Virus record (IMG/VR): IMGVR_UViG_3300023184_000466
Location: 1 to 26,163 of that record
Origin: a virus
Direction: 5' to 3' (one strand)
Length of the DNA stretch: 26,163 nt
In this document: positions 1 to 7,598 of the stretch, in pieces
Layout of the letters: every line of letters starts with the position of its first letter
How positions within the stretch are numbered: position 1 is the stretch's first letter
Notes under the pieces: model-generated
What the model saw: the letters and a program-made list of their open reading frames with translations, nothing else
The model's database searches: none
What the model was told of the DNA's origin: nothing
Made by a program: the position numbers and the translations under genes

Positions 1-123
1 ATAGAGAGAAATTTCATCAGGGATAGGAGTAGTAATATATGGTTGTCCACTATTACCTCCATAAACCCTGTCGTTCCCATATCTTAGGGACTTAAGATCC
101 GTTTTAAGGTCAATTAAACCCAT
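1..123 (-). CDS. Start of an unrecognised gene, truncated by the window edge
   Basis: An open frame begins with ATG at 123-121 and runs without a stop to the window edge, giving 41 residues that start MGLIDLKTDLKSLRYGNDRV and continue with YGGNSGQPYITTP. The start lies two bases after the TAA stop of the 86-residue gene, so the two are probably translated together. Both proteins begin MGL(L/I)D, which may reflect a shared N-terminal attachment segment. Its place after the tape measure in a T4-like tail cluster suggests a baseplate or tail structural protein, but that is inference. I do not recognise the family from this fragment. Confidence 0.6.
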   Translation of the reverse strand, partial: MGLIDLKTDLKSLRYGNDRVYGGNSGQPYITTPIPDEISLY

Positions 124-125
124 TA

Positions 126-386
126 TTATTTAGGTAAGTTGTCTAAATAAGGTAATTTTCCGTTTACTTTAGGTGCTAATCCATTTAAATCTAATTGAGA
201 AACAGCTAAATCAGTAGCATAATTAGATTTTTTATCATAGACTTTTGGTTGTTTACCATCTAAGTCTAAATTTGATGTTGCTAAATCTTTTTGGTATTGA
301 GATACACCATCATATTTAGTTGGATTCTTACCATCATAAGCTGAATAATTTGATCCTGCGGTTTGTAATTTATCTAATAATCCCAT
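126..386 (-). CDS. Small repeat-containing probable virion protein (86 aa)
   Basis: Unrecognised protein. After MGLLDKLQTAGSNYSAYDG it carries an imperfect internal repeat: DLATSNLDLDGKQPKV near residues 35-50 and DLAVSQLDLNGLAPKV near 59-74, preceded by a degenerate copy containing YDGKNPTKYDG. The repeated pattern is (L/Y)DLxGxxPKV about every 24 residues. There are no signal peptide, membrane segment or cysteines. It sits between the tape measure gene and another gene with the same MGLxD start, and has its own upstream AATATTTAT box, so it is probably a late-expressed structural or tail-assembly protein. The function is unknown. Confidence 0.7.
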   Translation of the reverse strand: MGLLDKLQTAGSNYSAYDGKNPTKYDGVSQYQKDLATSNLDLDGKQPKVYDKKSNYATDLAVSQLDLNGLAPKVNGKLPYLDNLPK

Positions 387-400
387 AGTTGTGTTTTGTT

Positions 401-409
401 ATAAATATT
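401..409 (-). promoter_or_regulatory. AATATTTAT box upstream of the 86-aa gene
   Basis: Coding-strand sequence TAATATTTATAAC, 14 nt before the ATG. It lies in the short gap after the tape measure stop. It is one of nine matching boxes in this window. The plus strand reads TATAAATA exactly. Confidence 0.5.
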
Positions 410-413
410 AAAA

Positions 414-3002
414 TTATTGAACTCTGTAAGTGCTTACGTTCATTGCTGTACCTACTTTAGTTCCGTCTAAGTATACGTTTCCACCTTGTTTTATAACGCT
501 TATTAATTCATCCATTTTTTCATAGAATTTAGTTAAAGGTACTACAGCTTCTGGACCTGCTTCACCAACTAATGCTCGTGTAGGACCCGTTACTATACCA
601 CCTGTTGCCATTTTTTTCTCTTTAGCACCAAACATAGGAATAATTGCTTCTCCTAATCCAGATGCTGCTTCTGGGAATAGGCCTAATAAGTTTTTAAATA
701 ACCATTCACCTCCCATACTTCCAACTACAGTTCCTAATGGTCCTCCAATAGCAGTACCTACAGCACCACCTAAAATTCCACCTAAACCACCAGCAACTAT
801 TTTACCTACTTCTTCAGATAATTTTTCTTTAGATAAGGGTTGTCCATCTTCACCTATAGGATTTTCAATTAAACTTTTAATATCATTGTAAGCAAAAAAA
901 CCAGTTAACATTGTATTTAATAAAGGAACTTTTTTAAGTGCTGTTTTAAAGAATCCACCAATACCACCTGCTGATTTTACTGCTCCTTTAATTGCTGTTA
1001 ATGGATTTAATTTTCCTAATAATCCTTTAGCTCCTTTAAACAAATTAGAGAAAAAACCACCACCACCTTTAGTAACAGCAGCTGCTGCTTGTCCCCCAGC
1101 ACTTGCCGCACCACCTGCTGCTGCTCCTGCTGCCGCTCCTGCTCCACCACCAGCAGCAGCTGCTGCTCCAGTAGCAGCCGAAGCTACTTGACCCATCATC
1201 CCTCCTAATCCTTTAAAAGCACCTGTTAATTTACCAAATTTAGCAATCATGCTACCTCCAGTAAGTAAAAGTAAAGCTTTAACTATAGTTTCAGCATTAT
1301 GAGCTATAAAACTAAAAGCATCAGAAATTGGTTTTATTAATCCTACCAGTTTATCCATAGACTCAGCCATCATTTCTGTAGCTTCTTTTTGTTTTTCTGC
1401 TATGGTTTGGTTTTTTAATTGTCTTTCTAATTCCTCATTTCCTAATTTTTTAGAAATTTCTCTTTCTAAATTTTTAGCTTCTTCTAATTTACCTTGTTTC
1501 TTTAAAACATCAACTTGTTCTAATTCTTTTTTTACTGATTCTTCTAAGTCTGTTTTATCTTTAGCACTATAAGCTGCTAATGCTTTTTGTTCTTGGAACA
1601 TTTCAGCCATTTCATCTCTACTCATACCTAAAGCTTTTGCTGTAGCTTCTTGTTGAATACGATTCATTCGACTGAATTTTTCTGATGTTATTCCTTGTTT
1701 TCCAATTTCATTAGCAACACCTGCTAAATCATTATTTAAAGCTAATCGTCTAGCATCTTCTAAATTTAAATCTTGACCAGTAAGCAATTCAGCTTCCATT
1801 TCAGCTGAAATTGATTCTTCAAAATTTAATAATGAACCAGCAATTTTGTCTACTCCTGCTAAATCTAAACCTAATTTTTTAGAAGCAATAGCTGCTTGAG
1901 TAAGATTTCCTCCAATTCCAGCTGTTGATAATTTTATAGCAGCACTTGCCTTTGATACATCTTTAGTAATAGCTTGATAAGAAATTGCTGTTTTATTACG
2001 ATAGTTACTTAACATAACTTCTCCTCTAATAGCATTTCCTGTATCTTTAATGTTTTGTCCTGTTGCTGCTGAGTATTTTTCTAAATCATTAGCTTCATCA
2101 GCGGACAATCCCATAAATTTTACTTGGGCTGCTAATTCTTTAGTTGTATCCATGCTAGCTACAGCAGTGGTACCTAAAGAAGTAGCTAAACTTTCAGCAG
2201 CTGCCTGAAGTTCACCTCCTGTAAGGCCTTCCATACCACGAGCAGCAGCATTGAAACCTTTCATTAATCTTTCACTCTCGTCTGCGGATTTATTTAAGTT
2301 TCTACCTAAAGAAACCATTCTTTTATCCGCTTCACCTAAACCTTCAACTAGTAAACCTAAAGTAAAAGCAGATGATAATTTTGTAAATGCTCCTCCTAAT
2401 TGTTTAGCACCAGCAACAAAAGAATTTCCACCTTCGGATGCTGCTTCTCGAGCAGCGTCTGATGCTTTTTGAAATTCACCAAATACTTTACTAAGACCTG
2501 GTATTTCATGAAAAAATTCTGCTACATCATCAAAAACTTTAGTTTGTTCATTTAATTTTTCAAACTGGTCTGTTATTTTTCCAGCTTGTTTAGCCTGTTC
2601 ACGTAATTTTTCAGCACCGTCTTCATAATATCTAGCTACACGATACGCCTCTCTAGCTTGTTTTGCTGATAGATTAACTGTTTCTGTTCTTAATCTAGCG
2701 GCTTTGGCTTCTAATTTAATAGCTTCTTCTTGGGCTTTACGAACTTTATCTTCAAAAGCAGCTTGTTGTTTTTTAGAAGCTAATGTTTTTGAGTCTGTTT
2801 TAGCAATAGCATCTCCTAAAGCTTTAGCAGCATTAAAACTTTCTTTATATGCTTCTGTACTTTCACCAGTTGCTCTGCTAACTTCTCTTAAAGAAGAACT
2901 AATACTTTTTCCAATAGAATCTAAGTCATTAAGTAATCCTATAGAGTCTTCTCGTATTTTTTTAATTATTTTTTCGTCTATATCTCCTACTTTTTTTGCC
3001 AT
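414..3002 (-). CDS. Tail tape measure protein (862 aa)
   Basis: Probably the tail length ruler, which lies inside the tube and is ejected during infection. The first ~220 residues and ~470-560 are rich in Glu, Lys, Ala and Gln and look like long coiled coils. Hydrophobic stretches follow: ETIVKALLLLTGGSMIAKFG near 570, an Ala/Gly-rich stretch near 605-640, and a Gly-rich segment (GGLGGILGGAVGTAIGG) near 733-760. The C-terminus has the motif GGIVTGPTRALVGEAGPEAV near 799-818, common at the end of phage tape measure proteins. It follows the tube gene and the gp26-like/frameshift pair, the usual position for a tape measure. T4 itself uses gp29 for this role; orthology is by position and architecture, not alignment. 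A terminator-like hairpin and a box precede the ATG, so it may have its own transcript. Confidence 0.9.
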   Translation of the reverse strand: MAKKVGDIDEKIIKKIREDSIGLLNDLDSIGKSISSSLREVSRATGESTEAYKESFNAAKALGDAIAKTDSKTLASKKQQAAFEDKVRKAQEEAIKLEAKAARLRTETVNLSAKQAREAYRVARYYEDGAEKLREQAKQAGKITDQFEKLNEQTKVFDDVAEFFHEIPGLSKVFGEFQKASDAAREAASEGGNSFVAGAKQLGGAFTKLSSAFTLGLLVEGLGEADKRMVSLGRNLNKSADESERLMKGFNAAARGMEGLTGGELQAAAESLATSLGTTAVASMDTTKELAAQVKFMGLSADEANDLEKYSAATGQNIKDTGNAIRGEVMLSNYRNKTAISYQAITKDVSKASAAIKLSTAGIGGNLTQAAIASKKLGLDLAGVDKIAGSLLNFEESISAEMEAELLTGQDLNLEDARRLALNNDLAGVANEIGKQGITSEKFSRMNRIQQEATAKALGMSRDEMAEMFQEQKALAAYSAKDKTDLEESVKKELEQVDVLKKQGKLEEAKNLEREISKKLGNEELERQLKNQTIAEKQKEATEMMAESMDKLVGLIKPISDAFSFIAHNAETIVKALLLLTGGSMIAKFGKLTGAFKGLGGMMGQVASAATGAAAAAGGGAGAAAGAAAGGAASAGGQAAAAVTKGGGGFFSNLFKGAKGLLGKLNPLTAIKGAVKSAGGIGGFFKTALKKVPLLNTMLTGFFAYNDIKSLIENPIGEDGQPLSKEKLSEEVGKIVAGGLGGILGGAVGTAIGGPLGTVVGSMGGEWLFKNLLGLFPEAASGLGEAIIPMFGAKEKKMATGGIVTGPTRALVGEAGPEAVVPLTKFYEKMDELISVIKQGGNVYLDGTKVGTAMNVSTYRVQ

Positions 3003-3019
3003 AGAAAAAATTGTTTATT

Positions 3020-3028
3020 ATAAATATT
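3020..3028 (-). promoter_or_regulatory. AATATTTAT box upstream of the tape measure gene
   Basis: Coding-strand TTAATATTTATAATAA, 17 nt before the tape measure ATG. It directly follows the hairpin at 3030-3055, a terminator-then-promoter arrangement. Confidence 0.5.
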
Positions 3029-3055
3029 AAAAGGCATCATTTTTTAGATGCCTTT
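3026..3055 (-). terminator. Probable rho-independent terminator after the gp26-like gene pair
   Basis: On the minus strand a 9-bp stem AAAGGCATC/GATGCCTTT with an 8-nt loop TAAAAAAT is followed by TTAATATTT. It overlaps the last codons of the frame that stops at 3037. The T tract is short and interrupted, so termination may be partial. Confidence 0.5.
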
Positions 3056-3342
3056 GTAATATAAGATGGGGGTGTTATAAGATTATTATTTTTTTCTGAT
3101 TTTAAGTTTTTAATTGATTCTTCAACTACATCTTTTTGTGGATTTTTATTTTCGTAATGTTCCCTTAATTTATTATATGTAAAATTTCTTAACCAAATAG
3201 GCATATTATAAATAGTACTCCAATCATATCCTCCATTCCCATTAAATACAATTTCGTGTATTTGATTAAATACACTTAATCTATACTCAGGCGTCAGGCC
3301 AAAAAAAGTTAATCCCAATTGGTAAATCAACGTCCTCCTCAC
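3037..3342 (-). CDS. Downstream frame of a probable frameshifted tail-assembly chaperone (101 codons)
   Basis: Open frame overlapping the 3' end of the gp26-like gene, in the +1 frame relative to it. Read alone it would have to start at a GTG (3342-3340): a stop lies eight codons upstream, and the first in-frame ATG comes only about 46 codons in, so a normal start is missing. The overlap contains a run of seven T (3301-3307, minus strand) where the two frames can exchange. A +1 slip there would join residue 243 of the gp26-like protein to the last 87 residues of this frame (GLTPEYRLSVFNQIHEIVFN...), giving about 330 residues. Such fusions upstream of the tape measure are known for tail-assembly chaperones (lambda G/GT; Mu-like phages). 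The product ends in a charged KSEKNNN...KASKK tail. I think it is expressed as a fusion rather than alone. Confidence 0.65.
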   Translation of the reverse strand: MRRTLIYQLGLTFFGLTPEYRLSVFNQIHEIVFNGNGGYDWSTIYNMPIWLRNFTYNKLREHYENKNPQKDVVEESIKNLKSEKNNNLITPPSYITKASKK

Positions 3343-4030
3343 CGCCTTCTGAGGTACGTAATGTTACTTTCATATCTACGTCAGGACTTAATTCACTATA
3401 GTATTGACGAAATGCTCTAGCATCTTTAGCTAAAAAATAATTATTAACAAAATCTCTAATATCTTTATTTTCTGATGATCCATTAACACTTAATAACATA
3501 TGACTCAATCTTACAGTAACATCACTAGTAGTTTCTTTATTTAGTTTTTTAAGTCCTTTTGATTCACCCTCAATTTTAACTTCATCACCGTGAGTAAGTA
3601 ATTTAAAAGTTAAAGTGTTATTTGAATAAGGAAGAACAAAACTAAATACATTTGATGTTGAATTTAATACTTCTGGATGTAATGGTTTTGGTTCAATGGA
3701 ACTTAAATCTACTTCCTGTTTAATACCATCATACTCAAATTCATAACTAGCTCCATAAGATAAAACACGAGCCGCTAACATAATAGCATTTTTATCACCA
3801 ATCAACAAATCATTATAATTGATTTTAGTTACAATCAATGATTGTAACAATTTATCAACTACAAGTCCTTGTTTGATGTAATTTTGATTTGTTAAAATAT
3901 CTTCTTCCTTAGCGGTCATATATTTCATTTCAATCTTGCCTTCACGAAGAGGGTTTCCTTCCGGATACAATAAACCTTTTGAAGGTAATTCTACCATTTC
4001 GGTAGGTAATTTAAATTTATTTTCTTCCAT
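3287..4030 (-). CDS. gp26-like baseplate hub / tail-assembly chaperone protein (247 aa)
   Basis: Resembles the T4-type baseplate protein family that includes gp26 (208 aa in T4). It opens with PTEMVELPSKGLLYPEGNPL, the typical 'LPSKG..Y' N-terminus, then YMTAKEEDILTNQNYIKQG near 37-55 and VDKLLQSLI near 58-66. The C-terminal half (HMLLSVNGSSENKDIRDFVNNYFLAKD...) resembles the family's helical part. It lies between tail tube and tape measure genes, where long-tailed phages place tail-assembly chaperones, and its last codons pass through a T7 run into a second overlapping frame. The short form would end GINFFWPDA; a frameshifted form would be about 330 residues. The role in hub initiation or tape measure folding follows from family and position and is inference. 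Confidence 0.75.
   Translation of the reverse strand: MEENKFKLPTEMVELPSKGLLYPEGNPLREGKIEMKYMTAKEEDILTNQNYIKQGLVVDKLLQSLIVTKINYNDLLIGDKNAIMLAARVLSYGASYEFEYDGIKQEVDLSSIEPKPLHPEVLNSTSNVFSFVLPYSNNTLTFKLLTHGDEVKIEGESKGLKKLNKETTSDVTVRLSHMLLSVNGSSENKDIRDFVNNYFLAKDARAFRQYYSELSPDVDMKVTLRTSEGGEEDVDLPIGINFFWPDA
3301..3307 (-). other. Candidate programmed frameshift site (T7 run)
   Basis: The minus strand reads AAC TTT TTT TGG CCT in the gp26-like frame and ACT TTT TTT GGC CTG in the downstream frame. A tRNA-Phe in the P site can re-pair on TTT after a +1 slip; a -2 slip gives the same frame. The upstream frame stops only four codons later. Confidence 0.55.
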
Positions 4031-4062
4031 AATTTTTATTTGTTATAACTTTATTGTCCTAT

Positions 4063-4070
4063 ATAAATAT
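4063..4070 (-). promoter_or_regulatory. ATATTTAT box upstream of the gp26-like gene
   Basis: Coding-strand TATATATTTATATAGG, 32 nt before the ATG and just downstream of the strong hairpin at 4076-4106. This is the second terminator-then-box arrangement in the window. Confidence 0.5.
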
Positions 4071-4075
4071 ATAAT

Positions 4076-4106
4076 AAAAAAAGAAGCTCGCAAAAAATGC
4101 GAGCTT
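4076..4106 (-). terminator. Rho-independent terminator after the tail tube gene
   Basis: On the minus strand a perfect 9-bp stem AAGCTCGCA/TGCGAGCTT with a TTTTT loop is followed, one base later, by TTTTTTTATTAT. It starts 24 nt after the tube stop codon and is the clearest terminator in the window. A separate terminator here fits the very high expression usual for a tube protein. Confidence 0.88.
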
Positions 4107-4130
4107 TCTTTGATTTACTTTTAATTTTAA

Positions 4131-4619
4131 TTAGAAATTCAATACACAGTAATCTGGTTGTACTTCCATAGTTAAGTTTACAGCTGTGTTTTCTGTATCC
4201 CAACTATATTCACCAAAGTTAGCGGATGTAATTAACGCACCTTTGATAATCCATTCTGAAACAATATCACCTACTGGTCCTAATACGTCAAATGTTAAAT
4301 CTTTCTTATAGAAATCGCTATAACCATCACGACCTGTTACTGATTCGTGGTGTAAACGTACCCATTCCATTACTGCCTGAGCTCCAGAAGGAGTGATAGG
4401 ATCAAATAATGTAAAGGTAATAGGACTCCATGTAGTTTTACCTTTCACAAAACGTTGTACGTTAATATGGTTTAAAGGTACAGTACCTTGGGTTAACGTG
4501 ACTGCACTAACACCTTTAATCTCATACGCTGGTATACCGTCAATATACATAATGAATCGGTTGGCCTGTTTTGGTTCAAAGGCTGTGAAAAATATTTCGT
4601 TTGGATCTAATACTGCCAT
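4131..4619 (-). CDS. Tail tube protein, gp19-like (162 aa)
   Basis: Major subunit of the inner tail tube, which polymerises as hexameric rings inside the sheath. The length matches T4 gp19 (163 aa). Recognisable features are the N-terminal FEPKQANRFIMYIDGIPAYE (residues ~14-33), a mid-protein TFTLFDPITPSGAQAVMEWV (~68-87), the loop HHESVTGRDGYSDFYKKDL, and the C-terminal strand NTAVNLTMEVQPDYCVLNF, all typical of the gp19/T4-like tube family. It directly follows the sheath gene, the conserved gp18-gp19 order. A strong terminator follows and a box precedes it, suggesting it can be transcribed as a single gene. The start ATG is supported by the family N-terminus. Confidence 0.93.
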   Translation of the reverse strand: MAVLDPNEIFFTAFEPKQANRFIMYIDGIPAYEIKGVSAVTLTQGTVPLNHINVQRFVKGKTTWSPITFTLFDPITPSGAQAVMEWVRLHHESVTGRDGYSDFYKKDLTFDVLGPVGDIVSEWIIKGALITSANFGEYSWDTENTAVNLTMEVQPDYCVLNF

Positions 4620-4642
4620 TTTATTTATTTATTTGTTTTGTT

Positions 4643-4651
4643 ATAAATATT
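4643..4651 (-). promoter_or_regulatory. AATATTTAT box upstream of the tail tube gene
   Basis: Coding-strand ATAATATTTATAACAAAAC, 23 nt before the tube ATG. It follows an A/T inverted repeat (TTTTTTTAAAAAAA on the minus strand) just after the sheath stop codon. The match to the box upstream of the 86-aa gene extends over TAATATTTATAACAAAAC. Confidence 0.55.
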
Positions 4652-4666
4652 ATTTTTTTAAAAAAA

Positions 4667-6433
4667 TTAACCAGGGAAAGTTGCTCCAGTTGGTAAGATG
4701 TTGAAGTCCAAGTAAATGAATTCAGCAGTCTTAGTTGGTTGTAAGTAAATTTGTCCTACTAATTGGTTTCTATCAATTACATCAGGAGTATTGTTACTTG
4801 AATCCATCACTACTTTAAAAGCATACAAACCTTGTCTTTGTTGTACTGATTCTAAGTATGGATTAACTTGGTTCAAGAAACTTGTACGAGTTGCAATTGT
4901 ATTTTGTTCGAATACTAAGTTATTTGCTACTTGAGAAATATAAGATTTAAGAGAAATTAACAAACGACGAACATTTACACGATCTAAAGCACTTGCTTTA
5001 GTTTGTAAAGTTTTTTGTCCGTAAACTACAACTCCTGTTCCAGGGAAAGTAGCGATTGGATTAACTTTATTTGTGTATAAAGTATCACGGTTTGATTGAG
5101 TTAATTTCTTTTCAGCTCTAACTACTGTACCTAATCCACCTCTGTTAATACCTGCTGGTGCAAACCAAGGTTCAGATACGTTATCGTTGTAAGCATAAAC
5201 ACCTGCTACTAATGTTGAAGCTGGTACCCATACTAAGTTAGCTGAGTCTGGATCGATTGTTTGAACCCATGGCCAGTAAGAAGCAGCGTATGAAGTATTC
5301 TTTGAATTTGCTGTACTAGTTACAGCATTAATACTTGAACTAAAAGGTACTAAATCTGAAATGTAAATATTGTCTCCTCTGTTTTGAGTATTATTAATAA
5401 TAGTTGTTACTTGAGATGCACCTAAATTAGCTTCAGAAGCACATAAACCAGGGGTTAATAATATATTAAATTTATAATCATCTTGATTAGCTAATAAACT
5501 AATCATATTGTTATAAGCACTAGCAGATATTCCTTGAATATTAGTTACGCTTGAAGTAATGTTATTATAATAAGCAGCATTACCTCCTACAAATAAAGTT
5601 CCTGTAGCACCAATAAATGAACCACTTGCATTAGCAGGAAGTAAACCAGTGTATTGTACTTTTGGATTACCATTATTATCAAAATATAGTGGAGTAGGAG
5701 TATTAACTGTTTTTATATAAACATATTTAGAATTATTTGGGTAATCTCCATTTGTTATAATTTGTGAACCGCCATCACCATCTATAGAGAATGATTTATA
5801 TTGGTTACCAATCACTCTAGCTACATAATTTGGAGCTGTTGGATCCATTGATAAGTTAGTCCAAGTTTCTAACACAACAGGATTATTAGTATTATCATCT
5901 CCTTGACGAATTAATAAAGCAAAAGTACCAGATCCTGAATCATTGTTGGTGATTTGCCATCTAATATTATTTGCTGAACCCGAGGCAGATAAGGAACCAC
6001 TAGAGTCTAGTGTACCTGAACTGTTCATTATAATACCTTGAGATATAGTATTTAAAGTTAAGGCTTCGGAACCCGTAGTATTAAGAATTGATACTCCACC
6101 TCCATTAGCTCCTGTTACTGAACCTGTTGCTGTTGTTGCTGAAGTAAAACTACCAGTTACTACTCTAGCTACTAATAAACTTTCACCACCATTGTTAAAA
6201 TAGTTAAAAGCAGCAATTGAGGTAAAATACGTGTAAACGTTACTACCACTTAAAAAAGTAGTACCAAATTTGTTTTGGTAGTCGCTATATGAAGTAACAA
6301 TTGTTGGAACTTCTGCGGGACCATAAACGGTAGGACCAATAATAGCAGCTCCTACAGTAATAGGTTGTTGCGTAATAAAGGAGTTGTCGTTTTCTAAAGC
6401 GAGTACGCCAGGTGATATTAGTGTTGATGCCAT
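4667..6433 (-). CDS. Contractile tail sheath protein, gp18-like (588 aa)
   Basis: Forms the contractile sheath around the tube. The N-terminus MASTLISPGVLALENDNSF and GAAIIGPTVYGPAEVPTIVT (~28-47) are classic for T4-type sheath proteins, followed by FNYFNNGGESLLVARVVTG near 75-93. The centre (~95-290) is a variable Gly/Ser/Asn-rich stretch corresponding to the surface-exposed insertion domains. The C-terminal domain is well conserved: RVNVRRLLISLKSYISQVAN (~484-503), FEQNTIATRTSFLNQVNPYL, then QLVGQIYLQPTKTAEFIYLD near the end. The length is slightly below T4 gp18 (659 aa). Its neighbour downstream is the tube gene, as expected, but the genes upstream are fibre and glycosyltransferase genes instead of gp16/gp17 as in T4. 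Confidence 0.95.
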   Translation of the reverse strand: MASTLISPGVLALENDNSFITQQPITVGAAIIGPTVYGPAEVPTIVTSYSDYQNKFGTTFLSGSNVYTYFTSIAAFNYFNNGGESLLVARVVTGSFTSATTATGSVTGANGGGVSILNTTGSEALTLNTISQGIIMNSSGTLDSSGSLSASGSANNIRWQITNNDSGSGTFALLIRQGDDNTNNPVVLETWTNLSMDPTAPNYVARVIGNQYKSFSIDGDGGSQIITNGDYPNNSKYVYIKTVNTPTPLYFDNNGNPKVQYTGLLPANASGSFIGATGTLFVGGNAAYYNNITSSVTNIQGISASAYNNMISLLANQDDYKFNILLTPGLCASEANLGASQVTTIINNTQNRGDNIYISDLVPFSSSINAVTSTANSKNTSYAASYWPWVQTIDPDSANLVWVPASTLVAGVYAYNDNVSEPWFAPAGINRGGLGTVVRAEKKLTQSNRDTLYTNKVNPIATFPGTGVVVYGQKTLQTKASALDRVNVRRLLISLKSYISQVANNLVFEQNTIATRTSFLNQVNPYLESVQQRQGLYAFKVVMDSSNNTPDVIDRNQLVGQIYLQPTKTAEFIYLDFNILPTGATFPG

Positions 6434-6464
6434 GTTTCTAAAATTATTTTGATTTTATTCCGTA

Positions 6465-6473
6465 ATAAATATT
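6465..6473 (-). promoter_or_regulatory. AATATTTAT box upstream of the sheath gene
   Basis: Coding-strand GTAATATTTATTAC, 31 nt before the sheath ATG. This copy lies inside a perfect inverted repeat GTAATA-TT-TATTAC (6463-6476). Confidence 0.5.
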
Positions 6474-6489
6474 ACAGAAAAAGTCAAAA

Positions 6490-6741
6490 TTAATTAGAAG
6501 TGGTGAATTCTCCTTTGGCTATATCGATACTTCCCTCACCATATTTTTGTTGAAATTCTTGACCAACTTTAATTTCTTGAGATTTTAGTTGACTAAGTTG
6601 TTCAATAAGGGATTCTTTTTGTAATTCTAATTCTTGAATTCTAAATTCAATGTAACCAAAATCAATTGTTAGTTGATCTCTTTTAGATTGTAAACCTTGA
6701 ACTTGAGTAAGTTCCTCTTGAGTTAAAACATGTGTTGTCAT
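6490..6741 (-). CDS. Small coiled-coil protein (83 aa)
   Basis: Unrecognised function. Residues ~7-65 are predicted by eye to be one long amphipathic helix or coiled coil (TQEELTQVQGLQSKRDQL, RIQELELQKESLIEQLSQLK), followed by a short Gly-containing tail FQQKYGEGSIDIAKGEFTTS. The 'KYGxGxIdixxGeFt' ending is one I associate with small conserved proteins of T4-like environmental phages, but no role is established that I know of. It starts three bases after the stop of the 282-residue gene and has no box of its own, so it is probably co-transcribed and translationally coupled with that gene. It could be an assembly or scaffold factor or a small virion component. Confidence 0.75.
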   Translation of the reverse strand: MTTHVLTQEELTQVQGLQSKRDQLTIDFGYIEFRIQELELQKESLIEQLSQLKSQEIKVGQEFQQKYGEGSIDIAKGEFTTSN

Positions 6742-6744
6742 TTA

Positions 6745-7593
6745 TTATTTTATTTGTGTAACTGTTGCTATAATTGATGGAACTCCTACATTACCATTTC
6801 CTCCTACTCCAGGTGTTGGAACTTCTGTTAAAGCTTGTACATCACCTCCTTGAGCCCACATTACTAATTCAATGTAATCTCCAGCATTTAAATTTACAAC
6901 AAAATTCCAAGCAGCAACATGTTTATCATTAGTGTTTTGCATGTAAATACCTGTATTTGTGTATGTTTGGTTAGTACCATTTTTTCTTAACCATAAATAA
7001 GCATTTCCATTAGCTCCACTAGATAAAGCAACTTGTACTGAAAATTGAAAATTATAAGTACCAGTTTTACTAACAACCATTCTAGAAGTTGGAGTACCTA
7101 AAGTAACACCATCAGATATATCAATAGTACCTAATGTTAAAGATGCTGAAGTATTTTGAGAAACGGTTTGTGTGGTTCTATCGGAAAAAGCTCCTACAGA
7201 TAAATTATTTGTACCATATAGAGTATATGATGCTGATGCTGCTTGAGAGGCACTTACGGCTTGAGAAGCTGTAGCTGTAAGTATTTGAGTTGTAGGATTA
7301 TAAGTAGGTCCTTGAGCCGAATAATATAAAGCAGAAGTTGATCCTGTTGATGCTAAATAAGGTATTGTATAACCAACATTTGAAGCAATATTTTGAGGTT
7401 TTACTGTATCAGAAGTTACAGCATTAGAAAAATAACCACTACCTGTGGTTTGTCCCGCAAAAGCAAATGAACCTGAAAGGGTAATAGCATATCCTACGGC
7501 TCCAGTAAACGCATCTACAGATTGAGATACATCTGCTGCTTGAACTACATTTCCGTTTAGGATATTTGATTTTGATAAAGTTTGTAATGCCAT
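6745..7593 (-). CDS. Probable virion surface or fibre protein with a C1q-like jelly-roll C-terminus (282 aa)
   Basis: The N-terminus (MALQTLSKSNILNGNVVQAADVSQ) resembles phage structural proteins that start with an attachment segment. Residues ~105-130 are an Ala/Ser/Gln stretch (ATASQAVSASQAASASY) found before fibre head domains. The last ~130 residues form an alternating beta pattern: TGTYNFQFSVQVALSSGANG, AYLWLRKNGTNQTYTNTG, HVAAWNFVVNLNAGDYIELV, ending SIIATVTQI. This layout matches C1q/TNF-like jelly rolls seen at tips of bacterial and phage fibres. The fold is assigned by eye, with no search run. Its neighbours are a glycosyltransferase upstream and the coiled-coil protein downstream. 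It is probably exposed on the particle and possibly binds the host. Confidence 0.7.
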   Translation of the reverse strand: MALQTLSKSNILNGNVVQAADVSQSVDAFTGAVGYAITLSGSFAFAGQTTGSGYFSNAVTSDTVKPQNIASNVGYTIPYLASTGSTSALYYSAQGPTYNPTTQILTATASQAVSASQAASASYTLYGTNNLSVGAFSDRTTQTVSQNTSASLTLGTIDISDGVTLGTPTSRMVVSKTGTYNFQFSVQVALSSGANGNAYLWLRKNGTNQTYTNTGIYMQNTNDKHVAAWNFVVNLNAGDYIELVMWAQGGDVQALTEVPTPGVGGNGNVGVPSIIATVTQIK

Positions 7594-7598
7594 GTTTA

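Noticed and set aside
2251-3030. Plus-strand frames opposite the tape measure gene (73 and 108 codons)
   Set aside because: Antisense shadows of a well-supported gene; no family resemblance or promoter.
3331-3340. AGGAGG as a ribosome binding site for the downstream frame
   Set aside because: It lies after the GTG and no ATG follows at normal distance; other genes here lack Shine-Dalgarno sites. It is also about 25 nt from the T7 run, too far for a typical frameshift stimulator.
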